Part shown: positions 1 through 9,779 of the stretch, one piece after another
Layout of the letters: every line of letters begins with the position of its first letter
How positions within the stretch are numbered: position 1 is the first letter of the stretch
Source: Jiella flava
GTDB taxonomy: Bacteria; Pseudomonadota; Alphaproteobacteria; Rhizobiales; Rhizobiaceae
NCBI RefSeq assembly: GCF_017349315.1
Contig: NZ_JAFMPP010000021.1
Span: forward strand, 1-49,765
Direction: 5' to 3'
Length of the DNA: 49,765 bases
Made by a program: the position numbers and the translations under genes
Notes under the pieces: generated by a model
Told to the model about the DNA's origin: nothing
Database searches by the model: none
Seen by the model: only the letters and a program-made list of their open reading frames with translations

Positions 1-66
1 GCCCCGATCCTTCACCAGCCTCACTGTCTCAAGCTTGAACTCGCGGCTGAACTTCCTTCTCTGCAT
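1..66 (-). CDS. IS3-family transposase OrfA, N-terminal fragment cut by the window edge
   Basis: The first 22 codons read MQRRKFSREFKLETVRL then VKDRG, the typical start of the helix-turn-helix OrfA protein of IS3-family elements (basic start, KFSREFKLE motif). OrfA binds the IS ends and is normally joined to OrfB by programmed frameshifting to give the active OrfAB transposase. The ATG is at 64-66 on the minus strand, 37 bp inside the terminal repeat. Only the N-terminus is visible, so intactness cannot be judged. Confidence 0.8.
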   Translation of the reverse strand, partial: MQRRKFSREFKLETVRLVKDRG

Positions 67-127
67 TCCAACTCTCCAGTTCCGTTAAACACCTTATCTC
101 GGTGTCCACGAAACCGGCAGCAGGCCA
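1..127 (-). mobile_element. IS3-family insertion sequence, left-window copy (orfA end only)
   Basis: The outer end of an IS3-family element. Its terminal inverted repeat occupies 103-127 and, read from the outside inward on the minus strand, starts TGGCCTGCTGCCGGTTT and ends GGACA. The same terminus occurs at 49639 at the other end of the window in the orientation expected for the opposite IS end. The start of orfA lies just inside it. The rest of the element is beyond position 1. The host junction is 127/128. Confidence 0.85.
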
Positions 128-333
128 TTCCAACCGTTATTTCATCAGGAGGTTGTTCGCAAAGCTCATGAGTGACGACTCCGAACGGAACCGCGCCGGG
201 TGTGCCGGAGGCTCCCACTTATCAGAGGCTGGAGCGATGACGACGAGAGGTTCTGATTGCTTCCCAACGTCCGCATGCGTGCGGTTCGAATGGTTTCGGA
301 TCAATCGCAGCGAGCACGCGTTGCAGTGGGCCG

Positions 334-525
334 CGTTCAGTCGATCTCATCGACGATCGGCCTTTCACCGCGATGGCCGCCCAGAGGCTGGATATCAAGA
401 AAATCGACGGCGGCATGGGGATCGCCAGCTTTATGAGCCATGATCTCGGATATATCGACCGGGAACAGAGACCCCTGCAGACCATCGACAGTCCGTTCGG
501 CACGAGACTGTCACCCATGTCCTAG
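334..525 (+). pseudogene. C-terminal remnant of an IS481-type (integrase-core) transposase
   Basis: In one forward frame the translation contains DRPFTAMAAQRLDIKKI, then SFMSHDLGYIDREQRPLQ and FGTRLSPMS before a TAG at 523-525. From memory this matches the C-terminal tail of IS481-type integrase-core transposases found in rhizobia; no search was run. No credible start or catalytic DDE core lies upstream: the frame degrades before about 330 and the IS3 copy begins at 127. I read it as a decayed fragment. The stretch 128-333 between the IS end and this remnant holds nothing I can identify. Confidence 0.5.
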
Positions 526-569
526 GGACAATCTGTTACCCATGTCTCCGGGTCGTACACAGACTGAAG

Positions 570-659
570 TGGCGGAGAGGAAGGGATTCGAACCCTCGAT
601 ACCGTCTCCGGTATACTCCCTTAGCAGGGGAGCGCCTTCGACCACTCGGCCACCTCTCC
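570..659 (-). tRNA. tRNA-Ser (anticodon GCU)
   Basis: The minus strand from 659 begins GGAGAGGTGGCCGAGTGG, a class II tRNA-Ser start. The anticodon loop CTGCTAA gives anticodon GCU. A long variable arm follows (TATACCGGAGACGGTATC), then the T-arm GGTTCGAATCC. The acceptor stem GGAGAGG pairs with CCTCTCC, followed by discriminator G and an encoded CCA (570-572). Length is 90 nt. It decodes AGC/AGU serine codons. A transposase remnant and an IS copy lie just to the left, consistent with a tRNA neighbourhood that collects mobile DNA. Confidence 0.97.
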
Positions 660-948
660 GTCGCGCCCTTCTAGGCTTATCCGGTTGATTTGCGCAAGCC
701 CCTGCGATGGGGTTTCCATCGGCTTGGCGACAGCTTTGGCGGCCGGCGCGCGGTGGCTTTATATAACCGCGATGACGGCGGCAAAAGCGCTGGCTTGACG
801 ATCGAAACGGCGAGACGGGGGCGTGCTTGAAGGGCGGCTCGAAGCGTTATTTTCGGGTGATGACGGCGATGGCGGCCTGCCTGCGGTGTGACGGCGATCG
901 GCGTTGCCGGCGATGAGGGCGCCCGGTCAAAATGCGAAGGGGAAATCC

Positions 949-1719
949 GTGGTCCTGCGCTTGTCCGCCAATCTCGGCTTCTTATTCGCCGACCAGCCGT
1001 TGCCCGAGGCCATTCGGGCGGCGCGTGCGGCGGGGTTCGATGCCGTCGAATGTCATTGGCCCTACGATGTCGATCCCGGCGCGGTCCGAGCGGCGCTCGT
1101 TGAGACCGGGCTGTCGATGGTCAGCCTCAACACAGGACGCGGCAGCCGCGATGACGACTTCGGATTGGCGGCGGTGCCGGGCCGGGAGATCGAGGCGCGG
1201 GCGGCGATAAGCGCGGCGATCGCCTATGGGCAGACGATCGGCGCGGCGTCGGTTCATGTTCTCGCCGGACGAGCGGCGGGAGAGGCGGCGGCCCGCACCT
1301 TCGAGGCCAATCTCGCCTTCGCCTGCGAGTGCGCCGCGCCCCATGGGATGACGGTGCTGATTGAGCCGCTCAATCCGCAGGATGCGCCGGGCTATTATCT
1401 GATCGGGCTCGATATGGCGGTTTCGATCATCGAGCGTCTGGCGCGGCCCGAGCTGAAAATCCTGTTCGACTGCTATCATCAGCAGATCACCGGCGGCGAT
1501 CTTTTCCGGCGCTTTGCCGCTCATTTGCAGATGATCGGCCATGTGCAGTTCGCCGGCGTGCCGGATCGCGGCGTGCCGAATGCCGGGGAGGTCGCTTTCG
1601 ATCGGCTGCTGCCGGCGCTGCAGGACCTGGGCTATGCCGGGCCCTTCGGCGCCGAATACCGGCCGGCCGGGGCGACGGAGGACAGCCTCGGCTGGATGAG
1701 CGCGTTCCGCCGCCCCTGA
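949..1719 (+). CDS. hyi: Hydroxypyruvate isomerase-family TIM-barrel protein
   Basis: A 256-residue protein of the AP-endonuclease-2-like sugar isomerase fold. The N-terminus VLRLSANLGFLF is the usual Hyi start. LIEPLNPQD and GAEYRP carry the two glutamates expected in the active site, and FDCYHQQ and GHVQFAGVPDRG are typical Hyi segments. Hyi interconverts hydroxypyruvate and tartronate semialdehyde in glyoxylate metabolism. I chose the GTG at 949 because AAGGGG lies 6 nt upstream and it matches the family N-terminus; an in-frame ATG at 913 and TTG at 904 are alternatives. It converges on the mutase gene with a 7-bp gap and no visible terminator. No glyoxylate carboligase or reductase is nearby, so the substrate is inferred from family only. 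Confidence 0.8.
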   Translation: MVLRLSANLGFLFADQPLPEAIRAARAAGFDAVECHWPYDVDPGAVRAALVETGLSMVSLNTGRGSRDDDFGLAAVPGREIEARAAISAAIAYGQTIGAASVHVLAGRAAGEAAARTFEANLAFACECAAPHGMTVLIEPLNPQDAPGYYLIGLDMAVSIIERLARPELKILFDCYHQQITGGDLFRRFAAHLQMIGHVQFAGVPDRGVPNAGEVAFDRLLPALQDLGYAGPFGAEYRPAGATEDSLGWMSAFRRP

Positions 1720-1726
1720 GCCACGA

Positions 1727-3892
1727 TCAGGCCGGCAGGCGTTCGCCGTCCCGGCTGTTGCGGCGGCGCCCTTCGAGCACGCCGAGAACGGCCATCGCGG
1801 CTTCGAGCACATTCGTGCCGGGGCCGAAAATCTCGGCGACGCCGGCATTATAGAGGGCTGCGTAGTCCTCCGCCGGAATGACGCCGCCGCAGATCACCTG
1901 GATGTCGCGCCGGCCGATCTCGGCAAGCTTGTCGATCAGCTCCGGCACCAGCGTCAAATGGCCGGCCGTGTGAGACGAGATGCCGACGAGATCGACATTG
2001 CGCTCATCCGCCAGCTTGGCGATTTCGGCCGGCGTTTCGAACAGCGGGCCCAAACACACGTCGAAGCCGAGATCGGCAAAGGCGGTCGCGATCACCTTCG
2101 AGCCGCGGTCGTGTCCGTCCTGACCGAGCTTGGCAACGAGGATCGAGGGCTTCCGGCCCTTGGCCGCGCCATGGTCGGCGATCCGTTCGCGGATCGTGCG
2201 AAACTCCGGGTCGTCGGTATGGGCGGCGGCAAAGACCCCGGAAATCAGTGAGGTCGAGGGCTCGTGCCGGCCGCCGAACCCATCCTCCATCGCTTGCGAG
2301 ATTTCGCCGAGGGTGGCGCGCGCCCGGGCCGCGGCGATGGCGGTCTCGAGGAGATTGCCGTGGCTTGCCGCCGTACAGGCCCGCAGCGCCGCGAGTGCGG
2401 CCTCGCAGGCATTCTGGCTGCGGCTGCGCCGCACGGCTTCGAGCCGGGCAATCTGCGAACGACGAACGGTGGCGGTGTCGATTTTCAGGATTTCGATCGG
2501 CGCCTCTTCCTCGAGGCGGAACCGATTGACGCCGACGACGACGTCCTCGCCCTTGTCGATGCGTGCTTGGCGCAATGCCGCAGCTTCTTCGATGCGGCGC
2601 TTCGGCAGGCCGTCGGCGACGGCCTTGGTCATGCCGCCGGCCGCCTCGATTTCCTTGATCAAGGCCCAGGCCTTGTCGGCGAGATCTCTGGTCAGCGCCT
2701 CGACGTAATAGGAGCCGCCGAGCGGGTCGACGACTTTGGTCACGCCGGTCTCATGGGAGAGGATCAGCTGGGTGTTGCGGGCGATGCGGGCGGAGGTGTC
2801 GGTCGGCAGCGCGATCGCTTCGTCGAAGGAGTTGGTGTGCAGCGATTGGGTGCCGCCAAGCACCGCCGACAGCGCCTCATAGGCGGTCCGCACGATGTTG
2901 TTCATCGGGTCCTGTTCGGTCAAGGAGACGCCCGAGGTCTGGCAATGGGTACGCAGCATCTTGGAGCGATCCGAGGTGGCGCCGAAATCGGTCATGATCT
3001 TTGCCCATATCTGCCGCGCGGCGCGAAGCTTGGCGACCTCCATGAAGAAGTTCATGCCGATGCAGAAGAAGAAGGAGAGGCGGCCGGCAAAGGCGTCGAC
3101 GTCAAGGCCCCGCGCCATCGCCGCACGCACATAGTCCATGCCGTCGGCAAGCGTATAGGCGAGCTCCTGGGCGAGCGTCGCGCCGGCTTCCTGCATGTGG
3201 TAGCCGGAGATCGAGATCGAATTGAAGCGCGGCATCTCGGCCGCCGTGTAGCCGATGATGTCGGCGACGATGCGCATCGAGGGCTCGGGCGGATAGATAT
3301 AGGTGTTGCGGACCATGAACTCCTTCAGAATATCGTTCTGAACGGTTCCGGTCAGCTTGGCCTTGTCGACGCCCTGTTCCTCTGCTGCGACGATGAACAT
3401 CGCCAGCACCGGGATGATCGCGCCGTTCATGGTCATCGACACGCTCATCTGATCGAGTGGAATACCGTCGAAGAGGATCTTCATATCCTCGACGCTGTCG
3501 ATCGCGACGCCCGCTTTGCCGACGTCGCCGGCGACTCGCGGGTGGTCGGAATCATAGCCGCGATGGGTGGCGAGATCGAAAGCGACCGAGAGGCCCTTCT
3601 GCCCGGCGGCCAGATTGCGCCGGTAGAAGGCATTGGATTCTTCGGCCGTCGAGAAACCGGCATATTGCCGGATCGTCCAGGGCTGGCCGGCATACATCGT
3701 CGCGCGCGGGCCGCGGGTGAACGGCGCGACGCCGGGCAGGGCGCTCGCAGCGGCCTCCGGCAGGTCGCCCGGGCCGTAGACGGGCTTGATGGCGATGCCT
3801 TCCGGCGTTTGCCAGGTCAGCTCCTCGACCGGGCGCCCCTTCAGCTCTTGGGAGGCGATGTCGAGCCAATCGGGGGGATGGTCCGCGCTCAT
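1727..3892 (-). CDS. scpA: Methylmalonyl-CoA mutase, single-polypeptide form
   Basis: A 721-residue adenosylcobalamin enzyme converting methylmalonyl-CoA to succinyl-CoA, the last step of propionyl-CoA entry into the TCA cycle. The N-terminal TIM barrel holds [20 protein letters not shown] and SVSMTMNGA, and the C-terminal cobalamin domain has the base-off motif DGHDRG (D-x-H-x-x-G) in [13 protein letters not shown]. The length matches bacterial single-chain ScpA/MutB. The start ATG at 3892 overlaps the pccA stop by 4 nt (ATGA), so the two are translationally coupled. The reading frame stays open upstream into pccA, but the protein clearly begins MSADHPPDW. No epimerase or MeaB chaperone gene is in the window. 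Confidence 0.95.
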   Translation of the reverse strand: MSADHPPDWLDIASQELKGRPVEELTWQTPEGIAIKPVYGPGDLPEAAASALPGVAPFTRGPRATMYAGQPWTIRQYAGFSTAEESNAFYRRNLAAGQKGLSVAFDLATHRGYDSDHPRVAGDVGKAGVAIDSVEDMKILFDGIPLDQMSVSMTMNGAIIPVLAMFIVAAEEQGVDKAKLTGTVQNDILKEFMVRNTYIYPPEPSMRIVADIIGYTAAEMPRFNSISISGYHMQEAGATLAQELAYTLADGMDYVRAAMARGLDVDAFAGRLSFFFCIGMNFFMEVAKLRAARQIWAKIMTDFGATSDRSKMLRTHCQTSGVSLTEQDPMNNIVRTAYEALSAVLGGTQSLHTNSFDEAIALPTDTSARIARNTQLILSHETGVTKVVDPLGGSYYVEALTRDLADKAWALIKEIEAAGGMTKAVADGLPKRRIEEAAALRQARIDKGEDVVVGVNRFRLEEEAPIEILKIDTATVRRSQIARLEAVRRSRSQNACEAALAALRACTAASHGNLLETAIAAARARATLGEISQAMEDGFGGRHEPSTSLISGVFAAAHTDDPEFRTIRERIADHGAAKGRKPSILVAKLGQDGHDRGSKVIATAFADLGFDVCLGPLFETPAEIAKLADERNVDLVGISSHTAGHLTLVPELIDKLAEIGRRDIQVICGGVIPAEDYAALYNAGVAEIFGPGTNVLEAAMAVLGVLEGRRRNSRDGERLPA

Positions 3893-5937
3893 TGTTCGAA
3901 CTCCATGATGACCGCGTCGACGGTGAGGCTGTCGCCCTCTGCCACAGGAATGGATTTGACCACCGCTTTGTTCTCGGCGCGCAAGACGTTTTCCATCTTC
4001 ATCGCCTCGACGACGGCAAGCGCCTGGCCGGCTTCCACCGTGTCGCCGGGCGAAACGGCGATCGAGACGACGACACCCGGCATCGGGCACAAGAGTAGGT
4101 TCGAGGTGTCCGGGGCCTTTTTGATCGGCATCAGCTCGGCGAGCTTGGCGACATGCGGCTGATAGACCTTCGCCTCGATCGCAATGCCCCTGAGGCGGAG
4201 CCGGAAACCGTTGGTGATCGGCTCGACCCGAATCGTCAAAGCGTCGTCGCCGACGCCGACATGCGCCAGCGGTTCGCCGCGCCGCCAATGCGTGGCGACA
4301 GGACCAAGATCGACGCCGCCGACGGTGACGCGATCGCCCCTGCACTCGACGGGGAGGCGTTGCTCGCCGATGAAGACGATGCGCCGGATGTCGTCGCGGA
4401 TCAGCCCGAGGTTGGCGCCAAGGGTCGCCTCGCCAGAGGCGAGGCAACGCTCACTCCGCGCCGAGAGCACGACGGCGGCTGCGGCAAGGCGCGCTGTCAG
4501 CGCGTCGCCCGCGACGGCGCCCTGAAAGCCGCCGGGATATTCCTCGGCGATGAAGCCAGTCGAGATCTCGCCGGAGCGCCAGCGCGGATGCTGCATGATC
4601 GCCGCGACGAAGGGCACGTTGTGGCCGATGCCGTCGAGGCGGAACTGGTCGAGCGCGCTCGCCATCGCGTCGGTGGCGGCCGCGCGGCTGTCTCCCCACG
4701 TGCAGAGCTTGGCGATCATCGGGTCGTAGAACATCGAGATCTCGGACCCTTCCGCAACGCCGGTGTCGTTGCGGATGATTGCTCGACCGCCGCCGATGGC
4801 GCGGCCGGCGGGACCGTCGCCGGTTGCCGGACTGCCGTCGAGCGGCCCCTCGGCGGGGGGGCGATAACGCTTCAGCCGGCCGATCGAGGGCAGGAAGTTG
4901 CGATAGGGATCCTCGGCATAGATGCGGCTTTCGATCGCCCAGCCGTCGATCGTCACATCGTCCTGCGTGAAGGGCAGCGCCTCGCCATGGGCGATGCGGA
5001 TCATCTGCTCGACGAGATCGACCCCGGTGATCAGCTCGGTCACCGGGTGTTCGACCTGCAGTCGGGTGTTCATCTCAAGGAAGTAGAAGTTCCGGTTCTT
5101 GTCGACGATGAACTCGACCGTGCCGGCGCTTTGATACTCCACGGCCTTGGCGAGGGCGACGGATTGCTCGCCCATCGCCTTGCGGGTGGCGGTATCGAGA
5201 AAGGCCGACGGCGCCTCTTCCACGACCTTCTGATTGCGGCGCTGGATCGAGCATTCGCGCTCGTTTAAAGAGACGCAATGGCCGAAGCTGTCGGCGAGCA
5301 CCTGAATCTCGATGTGCCGCGGTTCCTCGACGAATTTTTCGATGAAGATCCGATCGTCGCCGAAGGAACTCTTGGCTTCGGAGCGGGAGCGCTCGAAGCC
5401 GTCGCACGCCTCGGCATCGTTCCATGCGATGCGCATGCCTTTACCGCCGCCGCCGGCCGAGGCCTTGATCATCACCGGATAGCCGATTTTGCGGGCGATC
5501 CGGACGGCGTCCTCGGCGTCGTCAATCAGGTCCATATGGCCGGGCACGGTCGAGACACCGGCTTCGGCAGCGATCTTCTTTGAGGTGATCTTGTCGCCCA
5601 TCGCCTCGATCGCCCGCGGCTTCGGGCCGATAAAGGTGATGCCGGCAGCCTCGAGCTTTGCGCAGAAGGCGGCGTTTTCGGAGAGGAAGCCATAGCCCGG
5701 ATGGACCGCTTCGGCGCCGGTGTCCTGGCAGGCTTTGAGGATCGTGTCGGCGAGGAGATAGGATTGTGCGGCTTGCGGCGGGCCGATATGGACGGCTTCA
5801 TCGGCCATGGCGACGTGCAGCGCGTCCGTGTCGGCGTCCGAATAGACCGCGACCGTTGCGATGCCCATACGCTTGGCGGTCTTCATGACCCGGCAGGCGA
5901 TCTCGCCGCGATTGGCGATGAGGATCTTCTTGAACAC
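3889..5937 (-). CDS. pccA: Propionyl-CoA carboxylase alpha subunit (biotin carboxylase plus biotin carrier)
   Basis: A 682-residue protein. The biotin carboxylase part starts [16 protein letters not shown], has the ATP-grasp glycine loop [12 protein letters not shown], and the catalytic stretch [14 protein letters not shown] followed by [17 protein letters not shown]-type linker follows, and the C-terminus carries the biotinyl-lysine motif EAMKMEN about 35 residues from the end. With PccB it carboxylates propionyl-CoA. I chose GTG at 5937 because AAGGGAGG lies about 9 nt upstream and the family begins [10 protein letters not shown]; a longer in-frame start would add 17 unlikely residues. It is coupled to the mutase by a 4-nt overlap. 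It is separated from pccB by four other genes, which is unusual. Confidence 0.95.
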   Translation of the reverse strand: MFKKILIANRGEIACRVMKTAKRMGIATVAVYSDADTDALHVAMADEAVHIGPPQAAQSYLLADTILKACQDTGAEAVHPGYGFLSENAAFCAKLEAAGITFIGPKPRAIEAMGDKITSKKIAAEAGVSTVPGHMDLIDDAEDAVRIARKIGYPVMIKASAGGGGKGMRIAWNDAEACDGFERSRSEAKSSFGDDRIFIEKFVEEPRHIEIQVLADSFGHCVSLNERECSIQRRNQKVVEEAPSAFLDTATRKAMGEQSVALAKAVEYQSAGTVEFIVDKNRNFYFLEMNTRLQVEHPVTELITGVDLVEQMIRIAHGEALPFTQDDVTIDGWAIESRIYAEDPYRNFLPSIGRLKRYRPPAEGPLDGSPATGDGPAGRAIGGGRAIIRNDTGVAEGSEISMFYDPMIAKLCTWGDSRAAATDAMASALDQFRLDGIGHNVPFVAAIMQHPRWRSGEISTGFIAEEYPGGFQGAVAGDALTARLAAAAVVLSARSERCLASGEATLGANLGLIRDDIRRIVFIGEQRLPVECRGDRVTVGGVDLGPVATHWRRGEPLAHVGVGDDALTIRVEPITNGFRLRLRGIAIEAKVYQPHVAKLAELMPIKKAPDTSNLLLCPMPGVVVSIAVSPGDTVEAGQALAVVEAMKMENVLRAENKAVVKSIPVAEGDSLTVDAVIMEFEQ

Positions 5938-6024
5938 CGTCTCGTCCCTCCCTTGCGCGGGGCGGCGCCGGCTCCCCGCTGTTGTCATTGTTGGACCGCC
6001 GCGGAAAAGACCCGCCGCCGGCGA

Positions 6025-6402
6025 TCAGACGTCCAGAACGTTCTGAAAGGCTTCCGGATAGCTGTCGCGCGCCACCGCTTCGTCGATCATCAAGAGCGCC
6101 TCGTAAGAGGCTGGATCGAAAGGCTTTTCGGCCGGCACGATCTCGCGATTGAATAGCCATGAGATGCGGCCGGCATCGAGATTGCCGCGCTCGAACGGCT
6201 CCTCGCCGAACATATGCCACAGGGCGTGCAGAAAGGCGGCGTCGGCGAGCTTTTCCGTCGCGGTGCGATCGTGGAAGCGCTTGCGCTCGATGATCTTGGT
6301 CGCGCCCTTGGGATTGGCGCGGCGGATGGTGAACTGAAAACCCGTTCCCGGCAGCCCCGAGGGGAAGCCGCGATGCTTGGTCATGTCGGGAAGTTTCGGC
6401 AT
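6025..6402 (-). CDS. Uncharacterised 125-residue protein
   Basis: I do not recognise a family. The protein (MPKLPDMTKHRGFPS...) is soluble, with basic and acidic stretches (IIERKRFHDRTATEKLAD), a segment FLHALWHMFGEEPFERGN and an acidic C-terminus, and no signal peptide, membrane helix or cysteines. Its ATG overlaps the stop of the DUF2442 gene (TAATG), so it is probably co-translated with it. An 87-bp gap separates it from pccA downstream. The tight coupling suggests a third member of the DUF4160/DUF2442 cassette rather than a part of the carboxylase, but that is inference. Confidence 0.6.
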   Translation of the reverse strand: MPKLPDMTKHRGFPSGLPGTGFQFTIRRANPKGATKIIERKRFHDRTATEKLADAAFLHALWHMFGEEPFERGNLDAGRISWLFNREIVPAEKPFDPASYEALLMIDEAVARDSYPEAFQNVLDV

Positions 6403-6686
6403 TATGCGGCGGCCTCTGCGGGCGGGGTGGCTCTGGGGGCAGCGCCCCCGACGATCAGCGCCTTGGCGCTGATATATTCGTCGATGGCTTCCCATCCGAC
6501 GGCATCGCCGAAGGGGAGGATCTGCCAGTCGCGGCGCTCTGCGGGACTGGCTGTGGCGAGGGGCGGATACCACCACAGCGGCGCTTCGATTTTCCGTCCG
6601 TCCGCCATCGTGAAGACGATCATGTTGTCCGTCACCGCGACGTCGCAGACGAGAAGTTGACGGTCACCAATCTCCAAAATGATCAT
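6402..6686 (-). CDS. DUF2442 family protein
   Basis: A 94-residue protein starting MIILEIGDRQLLVCDVAV. It has the DUF2442 signature: a short beta-rich start, FTMADGRKIEAPLWWYPPL, TPAERRDWQILPFGDAVGWEAIDEYIS and a flexible alanine-rich end. The ATG at 6686 overlaps the end of the DUF4160 frame (stop at 6664-6666) by about 20 nt, the standard arrangement for this gene pair. DUF4160-DUF2442 pairs look like small toxin-antitoxin-type cassettes, and DUF2442 would be the antitoxin-like partner. No function is proven. The partner gene upstream is frameshifted here. Confidence 0.8.
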   Translation of the reverse strand: MIILEIGDRQLLVCDVAVTDNMIVFTMADGRKIEAPLWWYPPLATASPAERRDWQILPFGDAVGWEAIDEYISAKALIVGGAAPRATPPAEAAA

Positions 6687-6902
6687 GCCAAGCCTCCAAA
6701 AAGCGCTGTCTGTTGTCGGCGACGACCTTGAGGATGGCATTGACCTCATGGTCTGCGAAGCCTGCCACTCGCGCGATGCGCATCTCTTTCAGCCAGACCT
6801 TCAAGTGTTTGCCGTTTTGAGGACGTGGATGTGGGGCGGCTCGCCGACGTCTTTCGAATAGAAATGGAAGCGGTGACCTTTCCAGAGCAGAACTTTTGGC
6901 AC
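6664..6902 (-). pseudogene. DUF4160 family gene with a single-base frameshift
   Basis: From GTG at 6902 the frame reads PKVLLWKGHRFHFYSKDV then GEPPHIHVLK, the DUF4160 N-terminus, and then meets a stop. The next frame carries the rest: KHLKVWLKEMRIARVAG, FADHEVNAILKVV and LEAWHDHFGDW with a stop at 6664-6666. The switch falls at a run of four T on the plus strand (6815-6818). One extra base there would restore a continuous HVLKNGKHLKVWL. The coding potential is otherwise intact, so this is either a recent frameshift mutation or a base-calling error at a homopolymer. It pairs with the downstream DUF2442 gene. Confidence 0.8.
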
Positions 6903-7066
6903 GGGATCGTCCGTCCGCTGTGGTCGGCTCCCGATCAGAATGCGTCAAGGCGACAGTCTTTTCCATGTCGATCCGTTTGGCGGTCGGTGTGGTCCGGTCA
7001 TCTCTTCCCTCCCCGGCAGACCACCTGGCGCCGAGCGCGCCCGCGGTCAGCCGGGGACGCTTTTTA

Positions 7067-7984
7067 TCAGGCTTTGTCGCCGATCTTGTCCTCAGTCTTC
7101 GTTTCGAAGTCCGAGGCATCGTGACGCTCGTGCAGCTGGGTCGCCGGATCACCGGTCAGCGAATTGACCATCGCGCCGCGCTTGACCGCGGCGCGCGCGC
7201 CGACCTGCTTGGTCCATCGCTGGACGTTGGCGTAGTCCTCGACCGACAGGAAAGTGCCGGCATCGCCATAGGCATCGTGACTGGCGAGGCGACCATACCA
7301 GGGCCAGACGGCCATGTCGGCGATCGAATAGGCACTGCCGGCGAGATATTCGTGATCCTTCAGATGCCGGTCGAGCACGTCCATTTGCCGCTTCGTCTCC
7401 ATGGCGTAGCGATCGATGGCATATTGGATCTTGATCGGCGCATAGGCGTAGAAATGGCCGAAGCCGCCGCCGACAAAAGGCGCCGAGCCCATCTGCCAAT
7501 AGAGCCAGTTCATCGCCTCGGTGCGGCCGCGCAGATCACTAGGCAGGAAGGCGCCAAATTTTTCGGCGAGATAGCTCAGGATCGAGCCGGATTCAAAGAC
7601 CCGTAGCGGCGCGCCGCCGTCCTTCGGCTTGTGATCCATCAGCGCCGGGATCTTCGAATTGGGATTGACCGAGACGAAGCCGGAGCCGAACTGCTGGCCC
7701 TTGTCGATGCGGATCAGCCAGGCGTCGTATTCGGCCTCGGCATGGCCGGCGGCGAGGAGCTCCTCCAGCATGATCGTGACCTTTTGGCCGTTCGGCGTGC
7801 CGAGCGAATAGAGCTGCAGCGGATGCTTGCCGACCGGCAGCTCCTGTTCGTCGCGGGCGCCGGCCGTCGGCCGGTTGATCGAGGCGAACTGACCGCCGTT
7901 GCCTGGCTCGTATTCCCAGACCTTGGGTGGGACGTAGCCGGCCGGCAGGTTGTTTTCCGGCGGAAATTTGTTGTCGTCGCTCAT
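7067..7984 (-). CDS. yghU: Glutathione-dependent disulfide-bond oxidoreductase, YghU type
   Basis: A 305-residue GST-like protein of the nu class. The N-terminal extension (PENNLPAGYVPPKVWEYE) is typical of YghU. The thioredoxin-fold domain has LYSLGTPNGQKVTIMLEE, where the threonine-asparagine pair contacts glutathione, then GFVSVNPNSKIPALMDH and VFESGSILSYLAEKFG. The all-helical C-terminal domain follows (YLAGSAYSIADMAVWPW). The family reduces disulfides using two bound glutathiones and lacks the usual catalytic cysteine. It sits 114 bp downstream of pccB on the same strand; a metabolic link to the carboxylase is not evident. Confidence 0.93.
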   Translation of the reverse strand: MSDDNKFPPENNLPAGYVPPKVWEYEPGNGGQFASINRPTAGARDEQELPVGKHPLQLYSLGTPNGQKVTIMLEELLAAGHAEAEYDAWLIRIDKGQQFGSGFVSVNPNSKIPALMDHKPKDGGAPLRVFESGSILSYLAEKFGAFLPSDLRGRTEAMNWLYWQMGSAPFVGGGFGHFYAYAPIKIQYAIDRYAMETKRQMDVLDRHLKDHEYLAGSAYSIADMAVWPWYGRLASHDAYGDAGTFLSVEDYANVQRWTKQVGARAAVKRGAMVNSLTGDPATQLHERHDASDFETKTEDKIGDKA

Positions 7985-8098
7985 CGGTGATCGACCTTCA
8001 AAAGTTTCAATTCTCGGGCGATGCGGCGCACCGCCCGCTCAGACATATTGGGTCGCCGTCGAATTGGGACCGGTGACGGCGCGTTCACGAAATCGGCC

Positions 8099-9631
8099 TC
8101 AGAGCGGAATGTTGTCATGTTTGCGCCGCGGCGTGGCGACGGATTTGGTCTTCAGCATCTCGAAGGCGCGGATGATCCGGCGCCGGGTCGAATGCGGCAT
8201 GATCACCTCGTCGATGAAACCGCGTTGGGCGGCGATGAAGGGGTTGGTGAAGCGGTCTTCATACTCTTTGGTATGCTGGGCCAGCCGGTCGGCGTCGCCC
8301 GCGTCCTTGCGGTGGATGATCTCGGATGCGCCCTTGGCGCCCATCACCGCGATCTGAGCGCTCGGCCAGGCGTAGTTGACGTCCGCGCGAATGTGTTTCG
8401 ACGCCATCACATCATAGGCGCCGCCATAGGCCTTGCGGGTGATCACCGTGACTTTCGGGACCGTCGCCTCGGCATAGGCAAAGAGCAGCTTTGCGCCGTG
8501 CTTGATGATCCCGCCGAGTTCCTGCGAGACGCCGGGCAGAAAGCCCGGGACGTCGACAAGGGTGAGAATCGGAATGTTGAAGGCGTCGCAGAAGCGGACG
8601 AAGCGCGCTGCTTTGCGCGCCGCATCGATATCGAGGCAGCCGGCGAGCACCATCGGCTGGTTGGCGACGACGCCGACGCTGGAGCCGTTCAGCCGGACGA
8701 AGGCGGTGACGATGTTGGGCGCGAAGTCTTTCTGGATCTCGAGAACGTCGCCTTCGTCGGCGAGCTTCTCGATCAGCTCGCCCATGTCATAAGGCTTGTT
8801 CGGATTGTTCGGTACGAGGGTGTCGAGGGACGGCTCGATGCGGGCCGGATCGTCAAACGTCTCGTAGACCGGCGGCGTCTCGCGGCTCGACAGCGGCAGA
8901 AAAGCGAAGAGCCGGCGCATTTCGGCGAGCGCCTCGACGTCGTTTTCGAAGGCACCGTCGGCGACCGAGCTCTTCTTCGAATGGGTGCCGGCGCCGCCTA
9001 GCTCCTCCGCCGTGACCACCTCGCCGGTGACCGTCTTCACCACATCCGGGCCGGTGACGAACATATAGCTGGTGTCGCGGACCATGTAGACGAAGTCGGT
9101 CATCGCCGGGGAATAGACCGCGCCGCCGGCGCAGGGGCCCATGATCACCGAGATCTGCGGGATGACGCCGGACGCCTGAACGTTGCGCCAGAACACCTCG
9201 GCATAGCCGCCGAGCGAGGCCACGCCTTCCTGGATGCGGGCGCCGCCGGAATCGTTGAGGCCGATCAGCGGGACGCCGTTCTGGACAGCAAGATCCATGA
9301 TCTTGCAGATCTTCTCGGCATGGGTCTCTGACAGCGAGCCGCCGAAGACGGTGAAATCCTGTGAGAAGACATAGACCGGCCGGCCTTCGATGGTGCCCCA
9401 GCCGGTCACGACGCCGTCGCCGGGGATCCGTTGCGTCTCCATGCCGAAATCGGTGCATCGATGGGTCTTGAAGGTGTCGTATTCCTCGAAGGAGCCGGTA
9501 TCCAGAAGCGCGTCGAGGCGCTCGCGCGCCGTCAGCTTGCCCTTGCCGTGCTGGGCGGCGATGCGGGTTTCGCCGCCGCCGAGGCGCGCTTCGCTGCGGC
9601 GGTCTTCCAACTGCTGGATGATATCGAGCAT
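8099..9631 (-). CDS. pccB: Propionyl-CoA carboxylase beta subunit (carboxyltransferase)
   Basis: A 510-residue crotonase-fold carboxyltransferase. The N-terminal half has [45 protein letters not shown] (first oxyanion hole) and [20 protein letters not shown]. The C-terminal half has [10 protein letters not shown] and [11 protein letters not shown] (second oxyanion hole). The ending [21 protein letters not shown] is characteristic of PccB. It transfers carboxyl from biotin on PccA to propionyl-CoA. The ATG at 9631 has AAGGAGG about 10 nt upstream, which decides the start over longer in-frame options. It is the first gene of the leftward group, and the 148 bp upstream must hold its promoter. 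Confidence 0.95.
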   Translation of the reverse strand: MLDIIQQLEDRRSEARLGGGETRIAAQHGKGKLTARERLDALLDTGSFEEYDTFKTHRCTDFGMETQRIPGDGVVTGWGTIEGRPVYVFSQDFTVFGGSLSETHAEKICKIMDLAVQNGVPLIGLNDSGGARIQEGVASLGGYAEVFWRNVQASGVIPQISVIMGPCAGGAVYSPAMTDFVYMVRDTSYMFVTGPDVVKTVTGEVVTAEELGGAGTHSKKSSVADGAFENDVEALAEMRRLFAFLPLSSRETPPVYETFDDPARIEPSLDTLVPNNPNKPYDMGELIEKLADEGDVLEIQKDFAPNIVTAFVRLNGSSVGVVANQPMVLAGCLDIDAARKAARFVRFCDAFNIPILTLVDVPGFLPGVSQELGGIIKHGAKLLFAYAEATVPKVTVITRKAYGGAYDVMASKHIRADVNYAWPSAQIAVMGAKGASEIIHRKDAGDADRLAQHTKEYEDRFTNPFIAAQRGFIDEVIMPHSTRRRIIRAFEMLKTKSVATPRRKHDNIPL

Positions 9632-9779
9632 CGGCGTGTCTCCTCCTTCGTCAGCCGCGAGCCTGCCATGGCGAGGCCGTCCTTGTATGGATGACAACCC
9701 GGTCCTCGTAAATGCAACGAAGGGAGGCAGTGTCCAGACGATGCGGCGACGCGCCCGATCGTCACTCGAACGGCCGGTC

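Noticed and set aside
102-443. 113-codon open frame starting in the IS end
   Set aside because: Starts inside the terminal repeat, resembles nothing and conflicts with the transposase-remnant frame.
2264-4162. A 632-codon open frame opposite the mutase and pccA genes
   Set aside because: A high-GC antisense shadow with no recognisable protein features; both sense genes are well supported.
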